From Sideroxydans lithotrophicus ES-1 (GTDB lineage Bacteria > Pseudomonadota > Gammaproteobacteria > Burkholderiales > Gallionellaceae), in contig NC_013959.1 of the NCBI RefSeq assembly GCF_000025705.1, positions 2,736,001 through 2,800,000 on the forward strand: a stretch of 64,000 nt of DNA, given 5' to 3'. Below are positions 48,634 to 56,667 of this stretch, piece by piece. The position numbers and the translations under genes are program-made. The notes under the pieces were generated by a model that did no database searches, was not told the origin of the DNA, and saw only the letters and a list, made by a program, of their open reading frames with translations. Position 1 is the first letter of the stretch; every line of letters starts with the position of its first letter.

Positions 48634-49446
48634 TCAAGCGTCCTTCCCTAGTTCATCGCCCAGTTCCCTGGAACGCACAGCTGCCGCATGGATCGCCGCG
48701 ACGATATCCATCTTGACCTGGTTCTTTTCCATGCTGAGCAAGGCGCTTTCAGTGGTGCCCTTCCTGGAAGTCACGCGCTCGCGCAATTTGGCAACGTCTT
48801 CCTGACTGCTTTCTGCCAGTTTGCAGGCGCCCAGAAAGGTATCCAACACCAGCTGGCGGGACTGTTCTTCATCCAGTCCCAACTCGAAAGCCGCCTGCTG
48901 CATCGCCTCGATGAAATAGAACACATAAGCCGGGCCGCTACCGGAGATCGCCGTCACGGCATCCAGCATCTCCTCGTCGTCCATCCACAACGTGCTGCCC
49001 ACTGCCGAGAGCACCGACTCGGCACGCTGGCATTGTTCCGGAGTGACTGCAGGCATGGCATACAAGGCGGTGACGCCGCTGCGAATAAGGGCAGGCGTAT
49101 TGGGCATGCAGCGCACGATGCTTTGCGTACCCAGCCAGCGTGCCATATCCTGTGTGCGTATGCCCGCGGCGATGGAAATGACCAGCTGTCCCTCCAGCAG
49201 CGGGGCAAGCTGCAGGGCGACTTCCTGCAGATTTTGCGGCTTGACCGCAAGAATGATTATCTCCCCGTGCGCCACTGCTGCCGCAAGTTCAGTGGTCGCC
49301 CTGACGCCGAATTCGTTGTGCAGATCCGCGCATTTGTCTTTGTGCATCTCGACCACATGCATCCTGGAGGGCGAGTATCCGCGCTTCATCAAACCACCGA
49401 TCAACGCCTTCGCCATGTTGCCACCGCCAATGAAAGTTATCTTCAT
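48634..49446 (-). CDS. proC: Pyrroline-5-carboxylate reductase
   Basis: ProC (270 aa) makes proline from pyrroline-5-carboxylate. Rossmann motif FIGGGNMAKALIGGL, ILAVKPQNL, and the C-terminal DAVTAISGSGPAYVFYFIEA and TSRKGTTESAL are diagnostic. AGAGGA precedes the ATG at 49446 by six bases. A frame is open 61 codons further upstream through the structured spacer but is not needed. The normally tight yggS-proC and proC-yggT junctions are both interrupted here. Confidence 0.96.
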   Translation of the reverse strand: MKITFIGGGNMAKALIGGLMKRGYSPSRMHVVEMHKDKCADLHNEFGVRATTELAAAVAHGEIIILAVKPQNLQEVALQLAPLLEGQLVISIAAGIRTQDMARWLGTQSIVRCMPNTPALIRSGVTALYAMPAVTPEQCQRAESVLSAVGSTLWMDDEEMLDAVTAISGSGPAYVFYFIEAMQQAAFELGLDEEQSRQLVLDTFLGACKLAESSQEDVAKLRERVTSRKGTTESALLSMEKNQVKMDIVAAIHAAAVRSRELGDELGKDA

Positions 49447-49714
49447 GTGTTGTCCTCTGAATAGCGGGCCGGCTGAACACCCGTTCCCCCAACCGTGCGT
49501 GTGTTGTTGGGGCTTTAGCCCCTTAGTGACAATTCCACACGCAGCTCGCTGCGTAGTGGATTGCCTGCCTTTGGTACAACCACGGCCTACCCCTTGCGGG
49601 TGTAACCCTCCGATAAAACTACTAGCCATCTGACTAGGCTGTCAAACAATACCAGCCAAGTCATTGGTTACCCCGGAGGGAGAGGGGCCAAACGTATCGC
49701 TACGCGAAACTGTT
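49447..49714. other. 268-bp structured spacer between yggS and proC, unexplained
   Basis: No convincing gene. The stretch is dense in short palindromes: GGGGCTTTAGCCCC near 49508-49523, CGCAGCTCGCTGCG near 49541-49556, ACCCCTTGCGGGTGT near 49588-49604, and CCCCGGAGGGAGAGGGGCC near 49672-49690, which resembles the repeat family seen elsewhere in the window. A GCACGGTTGGGGGAACGGG stretch on the minus strand recalls group II intron ends but the matching half of domain V is absent. It may be an RNA element or a decayed repeat. Confidence 0.5.
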
Positions 49715-50395
49715 TCATCTTTGGCCGAATATCGCCGTGCCGACGCGCACGATGGTCGCGCCCTCCATTATCGCAGCAGGAAAATCATGCGTCATGCCCA
49801 TCGACAGCGTGTCCAGTGACATACCCTGCGAGTTCAGCTGCTTCAACAAAGCCCGCATCTGGGCAAAAGGTGCGCGTTGCTGCTCCTGGTCTGCCGCAGG
49901 TGAAGGTATCGTCATCAACCCGCGCAACCTGAGATTCGGCAAATGTGCAACATCTTGCGCCAGTTGCGCCACCTCTGCCGGCGCCACACCGCTCTTGCTT
50001 TCTTCGCCGCTCACGTTCACTTGCAGACAGATGTTCAGCGGTGGCAGCTGCGACGGCCGTTGCGCCGACAACCGCTCGGCAATCTTCAGCCTGTCCACGC
50101 TGTGCACCCAGGCAAAGTTCTCGGCGATCGCGCGCGTCTTGTTGCTCTGGATGGGACCGATGAAATGCCACTCCAGCGGAAGATCGCGCAAAGCAGCGAT
50201 CTTTTCCAGCGCCTCCTGCAGATAATTCTCGCCGAATGCGGCCTGTCCGCCCCGGTATGCCTCACGCACCGCCTCTGCCGGAAAAGTCTTGCTCACTGCC
50301 AGCAGATGCACTTCTGCAACATTTCTGTGCGCCGATATTGCAGCCTGTGCAATGGCATCGCGGGTCGCTTGCAAGTTGGAGAGGATTGCAGTCAT
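49715..50395 (-). CDS. Pyridoxal phosphate homeostasis protein YggS
   Basis: A 226-aa PROSC/YggS protein that binds PLP and buffers its level. The PLP lysine is in LLAVSKTFPAEAVREA; FGENYLQEALEK, WHFIGPIQSNKTR and VNVSGEESKSG are conserved, and GMTHDFPAAIMEGATIVRVGTAIFG closes the barrel (family usually has S-A-D after GM, here T-H-D). Divergent from pilT with 52 bases between starts; heads yggS-proC-yggT-yggU. Confidence 0.95.
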   Translation of the reverse strand: MTAILSNLQATRDAIAQAAISAHRNVAEVHLLAVSKTFPAEAVREAYRGGQAAFGENYLQEALEKIAALRDLPLEWHFIGPIQSNKTRAIAENFAWVHSVDRLKIAERLSAQRPSQLPPLNICLQVNVSGEESKSGVAPAEVAQLAQDVAHLPNLRLRGLMTIPSPAADQEQQRAPFAQMRALLKQLNSQGMSLDTLSMGMTHDFPAAIMEGATIVRVGTAIFGQR

Positions 50396-50447
50396 AATCG
50401 CCCGGACAGTCACTCGTCGACTCTGTTTTCAACGCTCAGGATTATAT

Positions 50448-51491
50448 ATGGATATCACCGAACTGCTCGCCTTCGGCGTGAAGAACAAAGCCTCCGACTT
50501 GCACCTCTCCGCCGGCCTGCCTCCGATGATCCGCGTGCACGGCGACATGCGCCGCATCAACCTGCCAGCGATGGAGCACAAGGAAGTCCACGCCATGGTG
50601 TACGACATCATGAACGACGGCCAGCGCAAACATTACGAAGAGAACAAGGAAGTCGACTTCTCGTTCGAGGTGCCCAACCTGGCGCGTTTCCGCGTCAATG
50701 CCTTCATCCAGAACCGCGGCGCCGGCGCGGTGATGCGTACCATTCCTTCCAAGATCCTCACGCTGGAAGACCTCAAGTGCCCGCCGATCTTCAAGGACAT
50801 CTCCGAATTCCCGCGCGGCATGGTGCTGGTGACCGGCCCGACCGGTTCCGGTAAATCGACCACGCTGGCGGCGATGGTGAACCACATCAACGAGAACGAG
50901 ATGGGCCACATCCTGACCGTGGAAGACCCGATCGAATTCGTGCACGAATCGAAGAAGTCGCTGGTCAACCAGCGCGAAGTCGGCCCGCATACACTGTCGT
51001 TCAACAACGCCTTGCGTTCCGCACTGCGCGAGGACCCGGACGTGATCCTCGTCGGCGAAATGCGCGACCTCGAGACCATCCGTCTGGCGATGACGGCGGC
51101 GGAAACCGGCCACCTGGTGTTCGGTACCTTGCACACCAGCTCGGCAGCCAAGACCATCGACCGTATCATCGACGTGTTCCCCGCCGACGAAAAGGAAATG
51201 GTGCGCGCGATGCTGTCCGAATCGCTGCGCGCGGTGATCTCGCAGACCCTGCTCAAGACCAAGGACGGCAGCGGTCGCGTGGCGGCGCACGAGATCATGA
51301 TCTGTACCCCGGCCATCCGCAACCTGATCCGCGAAGCCAAGGTGCCGCAGATGTATTCCGCCATCCAGACCGGCGGCAACATCGGCATGCAGACACTGGA
51401 CCAGTGCCTGCAGGACCTGGTGAAGCGCAACATGGTGGCATCTTCCGAAGCGCGCGGCAAAGCGGCGAACAAGGACCTGTTCCCCGGTTAA
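50448..51491 (+). CDS. pilT: Type IV pilus retraction ATPase PilT
   Basis: PilT (347 aa) is the hexameric retraction motor of type IV pili. Walker A GPTGSGKST, Asp box region TVEDPIEFVH, Walker B DPDVILVGEMRDLETI, His box HTSSAAKTIDRII, and the PilT-specific C-terminal AIRNLIREAKVPQ are all present. The start MDITELLAFGVKNKASDLH is the family start. Confidence 0.97.
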   Translation: MDITELLAFGVKNKASDLHLSAGLPPMIRVHGDMRRINLPAMEHKEVHAMVYDIMNDGQRKHYEENKEVDFSFEVPNLARFRVNAFIQNRGAGAVMRTIPSKILTLEDLKCPPIFKDISEFPRGMVLVTGPTGSGKSTTLAAMVNHINENEMGHILTVEDPIEFVHESKKSLVNQREVGPHTLSFNNALRSALREDPDVILVGEMRDLETIRLAMTAAETGHLVFGTLHTSSAAKTIDRIIDVFPADEKEMVRAMLSESLRAVISQTLLKTKDGSGRVAAHEIMICTPAIRNLIREAKVPQMYSAIQTGGNIGMQTLDQCLQDLVKRNMVASSEARGKAANKDLFPG

Positions 51492-51533
51492 GCGCCAGAC
51501 AATCAAGCAGCACCGTTTTTTCAGGAGTACATC

Positions 51534-52670
51534 ATGGAAAGAGACCAGGCCACCGAACTCGTCCACAACCTGCTGCGCGGACTGGTTTCGCAGAAGGCGT
51601 CCGACCTGTTCATCACCTCAGGCTTCCCGCCCGCTTTCAAGATCGACGGCAAGATGACGCCGGTCTCCAGCCAGGCGCTGACCTCGCAGCACACGCAGGA
51701 GCTGGCGCGCAGCATCATGAACGACCGCCAGGCAGCCGAGTTCGAATCCACGCACGAATGCAACTTCGCCATCAGCCCGCCCGGCATCGGGCGCTTCCGC
51801 GTCAATGTGTTCATGCAGCAACAGCGCGTCGGCATGGTATTGCGTACCATCACCACCAAGATCCCGTCCTTTGAAGAACTGGGACTGCCGAAAGTGCTCA
51901 AGGACGTGGTGATGACCAAACGCGGACTGGCGATCCTGGTCGGCGGTACCGGTTCCGGCAAATCCACCTCGCTGGCCGCCATGCTTGGTCACCGCAACCA
52001 CAACAGCTTCGGCCACATCATCACCATCGAGGACCCGGTGGAGTTCGTGCACGATCACGACAAGTGCATCGTCACCCACCGCGAAGTGGGCGTGGATACC
52101 AACGACTGGCACACCGCATTGAAGAACACCTTGCGCCAGGCGCCCGACGTCATCCTGATCGGCGAGATCCGCGACCGCGAGACCATGGAATATGCCGTGG
52201 CATTCGCCGAAACCGGCCACCTTTGTCTGGCGACGCTGCACGCCAACAGTGCCAACCAGGCGCTCGACCGCATCATCAACTTCTTCCCGGAAGAACGCCG
52301 CGAACAGTTGCTGATGGACCTGTCGCTCAATATCAAGGCACTCATCTCGCAACGCCTGATCCCGAAGAAGGACGGCAAGGGACGCGCAGCCGCTTTCGAG
52401 ATCCTGCTCAATTCGCCGCTGATCGCGGACCTCATCTTCAAGGGCGCCGTGCATGAGATCAAGGAAGTCATGGCCAGGTCGCGCGAGCTCGGCATGCAGA
52501 CCTTCGACCAGGCGCTGTTCGACCTGCACGAAGCCGGTGCCATCACTTACGAAGAAGCCCTCAAGAACGCCGACTCGGTCAACGACCTGCGCCTGAAGAT
52601 CAAGCTGGAAGGCCAGGCCACCCGGGACAGGGATGTGATGAGCGGGCTGGACAATCTGAAGATGACCTGA
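51534..52670 (+). CDS. pilU: Type IV pilus accessory retraction ATPase PilU
   Basis: PilU (378 aa) is the PilT paralog that assists retraction. Walker A GGTGSGKST, TIEDPVEFVHDHDKC, DVILIGEIRDRETM and LATLHANSANQALDRI are present. It lacks the AIRNLIRE motif, has the longer C-terminus of PilU, and lies 42 bases after pilT after a GGAG-type site. Confidence 0.96.
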   Translation: MERDQATELVHNLLRGLVSQKASDLFITSGFPPAFKIDGKMTPVSSQALTSQHTQELARSIMNDRQAAEFESTHECNFAISPPGIGRFRVNVFMQQQRVGMVLRTITTKIPSFEELGLPKVLKDVVMTKRGLAILVGGTGSGKSTSLAAMLGHRNHNSFGHIITIEDPVEFVHDHDKCIVTHREVGVDTNDWHTALKNTLRQAPDVILIGEIRDRETMEYAVAFAETGHLCLATLHANSANQALDRIINFFPEERREQLLMDLSLNIKALISQRLIPKKDGKGRAAAFEILLNSPLIADLIFKGAVHEIKEVMARSRELGMQTFDQALFDLHEAGAITYEEALKNADSVNDLRLKIKLEGQATRDRDVMSGLDNLKMT

Positions 52671-52680
52671 CAGGTCAGCG

Positions 52681-53160
52681 ATGAACCTGCAACCGACCTT
52701 TCGCATCCACCTGGCCGATCCGCTCGGCTTGGCCGATGCGCCATTCATCGTCACCACCGCCTACACCCAGGCTGCGGGACTGGCGCATGCCGAATGGTTC
52801 CTCGTCGTACCCGAAGGAAAAGGGATGCTCTTCGCCCAGCGCAACACGCTGGACAGCAAGAGCTTCCCCGACGCTCACGTCAAGCTCGACGAAGAGCTGT
52901 TGTTGAACGAAGTGCTCGACCAGGCAAAGCTGCGCCTGCGCCGCTACATCCTGGAGAACAAGGGAGATGCCGCGCCGCTGCTGCTTGCAAAGCAGATCGA
53001 ATTGCAGCACACCGACCACAACCATCTCGCCAGGCTCTGGATGCGCGGCTCATATTGCGGCTGCCTCAGCGAGATACGCGCCAAAAGCAGATGCACTGCA
53101 CTGATCGACACCCTGGTCTGGATACACGGCCTGCCGATGCTGGCAGCGGAAGATCTGTAA
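52681..53160 (+). CDS. Conserved hypothetical protein after pilU
   Basis: A 159-aa protein with no signal or membrane segment. It is mixed alpha/beta; visible blocks are DAPFIVTTAYTQAAGLAHAE, KLDEELLLNEVLDQAKLRLRRYI and a Cys-bearing stretch GSYCGCLSEIRAKSRC near residues 122-137. It follows pilU by ten bases, so it may be co-transcribed with the pilus motors. I do not recognise a family. It ends 10 bases from the convergent DoxX-like stop. Confidence 0.65.
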   Translation: MNLQPTFRIHLADPLGLADAPFIVTTAYTQAAGLAHAEWFLVVPEGKGMLFAQRNTLDSKSFPDAHVKLDEELLLNEVLDQAKLRLRRYILENKGDAAPLLLAKQIELQHTDHNHLARLWMRGSYCGCLSEIRAKSRCTALIDTLVWIHGLPMLAAEDL

Positions 53161-53170
53161 GCATCCGGAT

Positions 53171-53620
53171 TCAACGCAGCCGCTGCTCCAGCCACGCATC
53201 GACCGACCACTTGCCGCGACTGAGTATCAATAGCACAGTCAGCAACGTTCCCCAGCAGAAATGCTGGAACAGCCCTGCTTCGCTCAATCCCGAGTAATAC
53301 GAATAAGCCGCGACCACGTTGAGTATGAACAACCCCGCCGCCGCGAATCTTCCGAACAGCCCCAGCACCAGCAATACCGACAAGCCGAGTTCACCGGAAG
53401 TCGCCAGATATGCCGCTACATCCGAATTGAGCAACGGCACTTGATAGACGTCGCTGAACAGATACAGCGTACTGTCCCAGCTTTTGATCTTGGTCAGGCC
53501 GGATTTGAAGAACACATCTGCAATATAAAGCCGCAGCGCGAGATCCAGCAACGGCGCCAGATATTCCGGCCAGTGTGAGGCGGTGTAATAGAATCTTGCC
53601 AAGCGCGATAACACATTCAT
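53171..53620 (-). CDS. DoxX-family membrane protein of the bufferin operon
   Basis: A 149-aa DoxX-like protein with four membrane segments. LALRLYIADVFFKSGLTKIKSWDSTLYLF and LATSGELGLSVLLVLGLFGRFAAAG (shown here as family landmarks) match the DoxX fold; DoxX proteins often accompany MNIO/DUF2063 genes. ATGA overlap with bufC. Its role, perhaps quinone- or metal-linked, is not established. Confidence 0.85.
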   Translation of the reverse strand: MNVLSRLARFYYTASHWPEYLAPLLDLALRLYIADVFFKSGLTKIKSWDSTLYLFSDVYQVPLLNSDVAAYLATSGELGLSVLLVLGLFGRFAAAGLFILNVVAAYSYYSGLSEAGLFQHFCWGTLLTVLLILSRGKWSVDAWLEQRLR

Positions 53621-54393
53621 GGTGTTTTCTCTAAATTGAAATTCGCAAAAATATTTTGTGCGACCAGCTTCAGCAATACGGCTTGTAAATCGAAATCCGG
53701 ATCACTTTCCAGTGTGGCAGCGGTCACATCCCCCAAAGGAATCCCAACGCTTATGCGGTGCAGCCATGCAGCCTCGGCTTCCGCCAGCTCGCTGACCAGA
53801 ACGAGATCGCCGCGGCGGCAGACCAGCGCATCGCATGCGCCGCTATCCAGATCGATACGGAAATCGTCGCCTACACCGGGCTGGTGTGCATGCCAGATGG
53901 CGGCAACGGGATAGCGGGAATGCAGCAGATGACATGACGGCTGCAGATGCAGGATCAGCTCCGCATAGCGTTCGGCCGGTATCTGCGCCAGTTCGTCGAT
54001 ATCCAGTGCATCCGCGTCAGCCGCGAAATAAGCCTGGTGACAGGCCCATTCCAGCGCCGCCACATCCTCCAGATAGAGCAGCTCTTTCGCCGGTTCGAAG
54101 GCCGCCACAAAATCCGCCAGCTCCGCGCCGTAACGATGCAGGTTCGCGTTGCGCGACGGGTATTGCGCGATGAATTTCCTGCCCATGAAGCGGAAGAAGT
54201 CGTCACCGACCAACTGCCTGACCACCGGATATGCGCCGGCCAGCGCATCGTGCAGATTGCCGCGATAATTGTTGCGATAGATGTCGATGGCGATAGCGGC
54301 AGAATAGTTCGCATAAGTCCCGTCGACCCGTGACGATGCTTCCTCGCCGCCCACGATGGCTCGCGCAAAATAATCAAGTTCAGCATTCAGCAT
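53617..54393 (-). CDS. BufC/HvfC-type partner protein (DUF2063)
   Basis: A 258-aa protein with the DUF2063 N-terminal domain: IYRNNYRGNLHDALAGAYPVVRQLVGDDFF and YPSRNANLHRYGAELADF are its landmarks (quoted in part). In MNIO systems this protein acts with the oxygenase, probably presenting the precursor peptide. The C-terminal half is a second helical/beta domain with VCRRGDLVLVSEL. It overlaps bufB by 14 bases and doxX by four, giving a coupled operon. Confidence 0.88.
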   Translation of the reverse strand: MLNAELDYFARAIVGGEEASSRVDGTYANYSAAIAIDIYRNNYRGNLHDALAGAYPVVRQLVGDDFFRFMGRKFIAQYPSRNANLHRYGAELADFVAAFEPAKELLYLEDVAALEWACHQAYFAADADALDIDELAQIPAERYAELILHLQPSCHLLHSRYPVAAIWHAHQPGVGDDFRIDLDSGACDALVCRRGDLVLVSELAEAEAAWLHRISVGIPLGDVTAATLESDPDFDLQAVLLKLVAQNIFANFNLEKTP

Positions 54394-55228
54394 GGCATTC
54401 CTCCAGCGCTTGCAGACGCTGCTGCGCCCTGGCCGCCTCTCCCATCAGCACGGGCAACGCGGGGATATCGCTATCCCACTCGATCAGCGTGGGACGCGGA
54501 CCGATTTGCCGCAGCACGGACTCATACAACTGCCACACCTCCGGATAGACCGGATGGTCGTGCGTGTCCACCAGACAGCCGTCGCGCATGCTGTAGCCGG
54601 CCAGGTGATACTCCTTCACCGCAGCCGCTGGGATGGCCTCGATGAACGCCTTGGCGTCGACGCCAAGATTGCGCACGTTCACAAACAGGTTCTCCACGTC
54701 GAACAGGATGCCGCAGCCGGTGCGCTGCGTCAGTTCGGCGAGGAACTCGCCCTCGGTCATCTCGCTGTGGGAAAAAGACAGGTAACTGGACAGGTTCTCC
54801 ACCAGCAATTGGCGCCCCAGCCTTTCCTGCACCTGGTCCACGCGACGCGCCACATGATCCAGCGCTTCGCGGGTGTAGGGAAACGGCAGCAGGTCGTTTA
54901 CCACCATGCCTGCTACCGCATTCCAGCACAGATGCTCCGACACGGCAGCGGGCTGCACGTCTTCGCACAAACGTGCCAGCGATGACAGATGCCCTTCATC
55001 GAGCGCAGTCGTCGATGCCAGTCCCATGCCGACGCCATGCAGGCTGACGGGGTAATGCTCGCGCACTTTGCGCAGGGTATGCAGCGGCGCACCGCCGCCG
55101 AAAAAATTCTCGCTATGCACTTCCACCCAGCCTAGCCTGGGTAACGTTTCCAGGACCTCACGGTAATGAGGTGCCCGCAACCCTATTCCTGCGATAGACG
55201 GCAACATACCGGTTGCGGGCCTGGACAT
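54380..55228 (-). CDS. BufB-type multinuclear non-heme iron oxygenase (MNIO, DUF692)
   Basis: A 282-aa TIM-barrel MNIO enzyme. The metal ligands recognisable by family are all here: VEVHSENFFG, SLHGVGMGL, SEHLCW, LVENLSSYL, ILFDVENLFVN, VKEYHLAGY, VDTHDHPV and IEWDSDIPAL. BufB enzymes oxidise cysteines of a bufferin precursor to thio-oxazole groups using iron and O2; the substrate should be BufA encoded just upstream. The ATG at 55228 shares a base with the bufA stop (TGATG); a GTG one codon earlier is possible. Confidence 0.9.
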   Translation of the reverse strand: MSRPATGMLPSIAGIGLRAPHYREVLETLPRLGWVEVHSENFFGGGAPLHTLRKVREHYPVSLHGVGMGLASTTALDEGHLSSLARLCEDVQPAAVSEHLCWNAVAGMVVNDLLPFPYTREALDHVARRVDQVQERLGRQLLVENLSSYLSFSHSEMTEGEFLAELTQRTGCGILFDVENLFVNVRNLGVDAKAFIEAIPAAAVKEYHLAGYSMRDGCLVDTHDHPVYPEVWQLYESVLRQIGPRPTLIEWDSDIPALPVLMGEAARAQQRLQALEECHAEC

Positions 55229-55494
55229 CACATCGACTTCAGCATGCCGCCGGCGATCTTGTCGCAGGTTCCCTTGGGAACGGCGACGAAATCCATCGGA
55301 TCGTTGTTCTTGGTGGCCTGACCGGCACAGGAGTGCGCAGCCTTGTTGCTGGAGCAGTCATTCATGCCGGCCTTGGCGATGCCGAAGCATTTTTCCATTT
55401 CCACCTTGGGCTTGTCGGCGGCACTTGCAGTACCTGCCAGGCCCAGCGCCAACAGACCACCGATTGCGAGCGACAACATCTTTTGCTTTTCCAT
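55228..55494 (-). CDS. BufA1-type bufferin precursor (DUF2282)
   Basis: An 88-aa precursor with a Sec signal peptide (cut near TASA-A, residue ~25) and four cysteines at 36, 47, 56 and 77. The DUF2282 pattern is plain: [24 protein letters not shown] and [14 protein letters not shown]. In characterised bufferins of this class Cys residues are oxidised by the MNIO enzyme and the mature protein chelates copper in the periplasm. AAGGAG lies seven bases before the ATG. It heads bufA-bufB-bufC-doxX and its own SigF-type promoter lies ~120 bases upstream. Confidence 0.9.
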   Translation of the reverse strand: MEKQKMLSLAIGGLLALGLAGTASAADKPKVEMEKCFGIAKAGMNDCSSNKAAHSCAGQATKNNDPMDFVAVPKGTCDKIAGGMLKSM

Positions 55495-55615
55495 TTTGAT
55501 ACTCCTTTTGCGGGTTGGTTGATCGAAGAAGATTCTTCAACTATTGGTCGGGCCAGAGTCTCGTTTCCTTACACTTCTTTTCGGACTCGCGATATCTCGC
55601 CCTCGCACCGATGGA

Positions 55616-55641
55616 TTCGGGAGTATCGAAAAAATGGTTAC
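55616..55641 (-). promoter_or_regulatory. SigF-type ECF promoter of the bufferin operon
   Basis: GTAACC (55636-55641) and CGAA (55616-55619) with exactly 16 bases between them, on the minus strand. This equals the promoter pattern I recall for Caulobacter SigF and is shared with the sites at 58983 and 59883. The expected leader to bufA is ~115 bases and contains a small GAAGAA/TTCTTC inverted repeat (55525-55538). Confidence 0.78.
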
Positions 55642-55646
55642 ACGGC

Positions 55647-56009
55647 TCATGCAAATATATCGAGGCGACTTCCGGGCGTGACGGCTGATGGAGCGGAGCC
55701 AGTGCCGACATCATTACCTGGCTTGTCTGCTTGCAACACTTGATCGACAGGAAGGACCTCATTCAGTCCATTGGTACCGCTGGTGCGCCTGGCATCTTCT
55801 GCAGCCTTCATCTGCGACTCGACTTCGCCGATCCTGGCGGATATCTGCGCGATCCTGTTCTTGCCCTCGATGGTATTGCAGGATGCGCACGTGACCCAGT
55901 CAGCCAGCTGCTGCCTGTACCGGTCCAGTTGCACCTGAAGGCCGGCAGTAGAGCTGCCCACCGCAACATGGTGCGCAAAGGAAGCCGGACCGACCGCGCC
56001 TACCTTCAC
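55647..56009 (-). CDS. Uncharacterised 120-aa protein with a CASC motif, in the msr operon
   Basis: A 120-aa protein: N-terminal part rich in small residues without a clear signal, then a coiled/helical middle LQVQLDRYRQQLADWVTCASCNT followed by IAQISARIGEVESQMKAAE (quoted in part), and a disordered Gly/Pro/Ser tail. The CxxC pair (near residues 41-44) sits between two helices. The GTG start at 56009 is preceded by GGAG and lies 13 bases after msrA, so it is the last gene of the msrB-dipZ-msrA unit. I recall similar small proteins in Betaproteobacteria with no known function. A redox or metal role is a guess from context. Confidence 0.65.
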   Translation of the reverse strand: MKVGAVGPASFAHHVAVGSSTAGLQVQLDRYRQQLADWVTCASCNTIEGKNRIAQISARIGEVESQMKAAEDARRTSGTNGLNEVLPVDQVLQADKPGNDVGTGSAPSAVTPGSRLDIFA

Positions 56010-56022
56010 GCGCGCTCCGGCG

Positions 56023-56649
56023 TCACTGATATAACGCCGGGAATGTCTTGTGCAGACGATCCAGTTTGGGCATGTCGTTGAACACGATATAAGGCTGGTA
56101 GGGATGCAATTCCAGATAGTTCTGGTGATGTTCTTCCGCCGGGTAGAACTGTTTCAGCGGGACCAGCTGGGTGACGATAGGCCCGCGAAAAACATGCTCG
56201 GCGTTGAGCTTCTGCATATAGTCCTGTGCAGCCTTCTGTTGCTCCGCACTGGTGTAGAAGATCACCGAGCGATATTGGCTACCGGTATCCGGCCCCTGGC
56301 GGTTGAGCTCGGTCGGATCGTGCGCGACATAGAAGAACACTTGCAGCAGTTGCTGGTAAGACACCTGTGCCGGATCGAAACGGACACGCACCGATTCGGC
56401 ATGGCCGGTATCGCCCTGGCTCACCATCTCATAGTGTGCGGTTTCCGCGCTGCCGCCCGAATAACCCGATACGACATTGCTCACCCCCCTGACATGCTTG
56501 AACACCGCATCCACGCCCCAGAAGCAACCGCCGGCGAACACTGCCGTCTGCTCCGCGGGCACGGCACCGGCATTGGTGAACGTACCCAGCCCAAGCATGA
56601 GGCCCAGACCACCAAGAAAGAAACTGCGAATGACTTTGATCGTTAACAT
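56023..56649 (-). CDS. msrA: Periplasmic peptide-methionine (S)-S-oxide reductase
   Basis: A 208-aa MsrA with an N-terminal signal/anchor (residues ~1-28), so it acts outside the cytoplasm. The catalytic AGGCFWGVDAVF has Cys42; EVxxGYxGG appears as VVSGYSGG and GHAESVRVRFDP follows. Cys42 is the only cysteine, so this is a 1-Cys form without a resolving thiol and must be reduced by an external thiol partner, probably the thioredoxin domain of the DipZ-like protein encoded just upstream. AGGAGG precedes the ATG at 56649. Confidence 0.94.
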   Translation of the reverse strand: MLTIKVIRSFFLGGLGLMLGLGTFTNAGAVPAEQTAVFAGGCFWGVDAVFKHVRGVSNVVSGYSGGSAETAHYEMVSQGDTGHAESVRVRFDPAQVSYQQLLQVFFYVAHDPTELNRQGPDTGSQYRSVIFYTSAEQQKAAQDYMQKLNAEHVFRGPIVTQLVPLKQFYPAEEHHQNYLELHPYQPYIVFNDMPKLDRLHKTFPALYQ

Positions 56650-56667
56650 GATGACCCTCCTATGCAA

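Noticed and set aside
49455-49500. Group II intron 3' end
   Set aside because: GCACGGTTGGGGGAACGGG resembles the end of domain V/VI, but the pairing GAGCCGT half and a reverse transcriptase are missing.
49447-49629. N-terminal extension of proC by 61 codons
   Set aside because: The ATG at 49446 has AGAGGA at proper spacing and matches the family start; the extension is structured spacer sequence.
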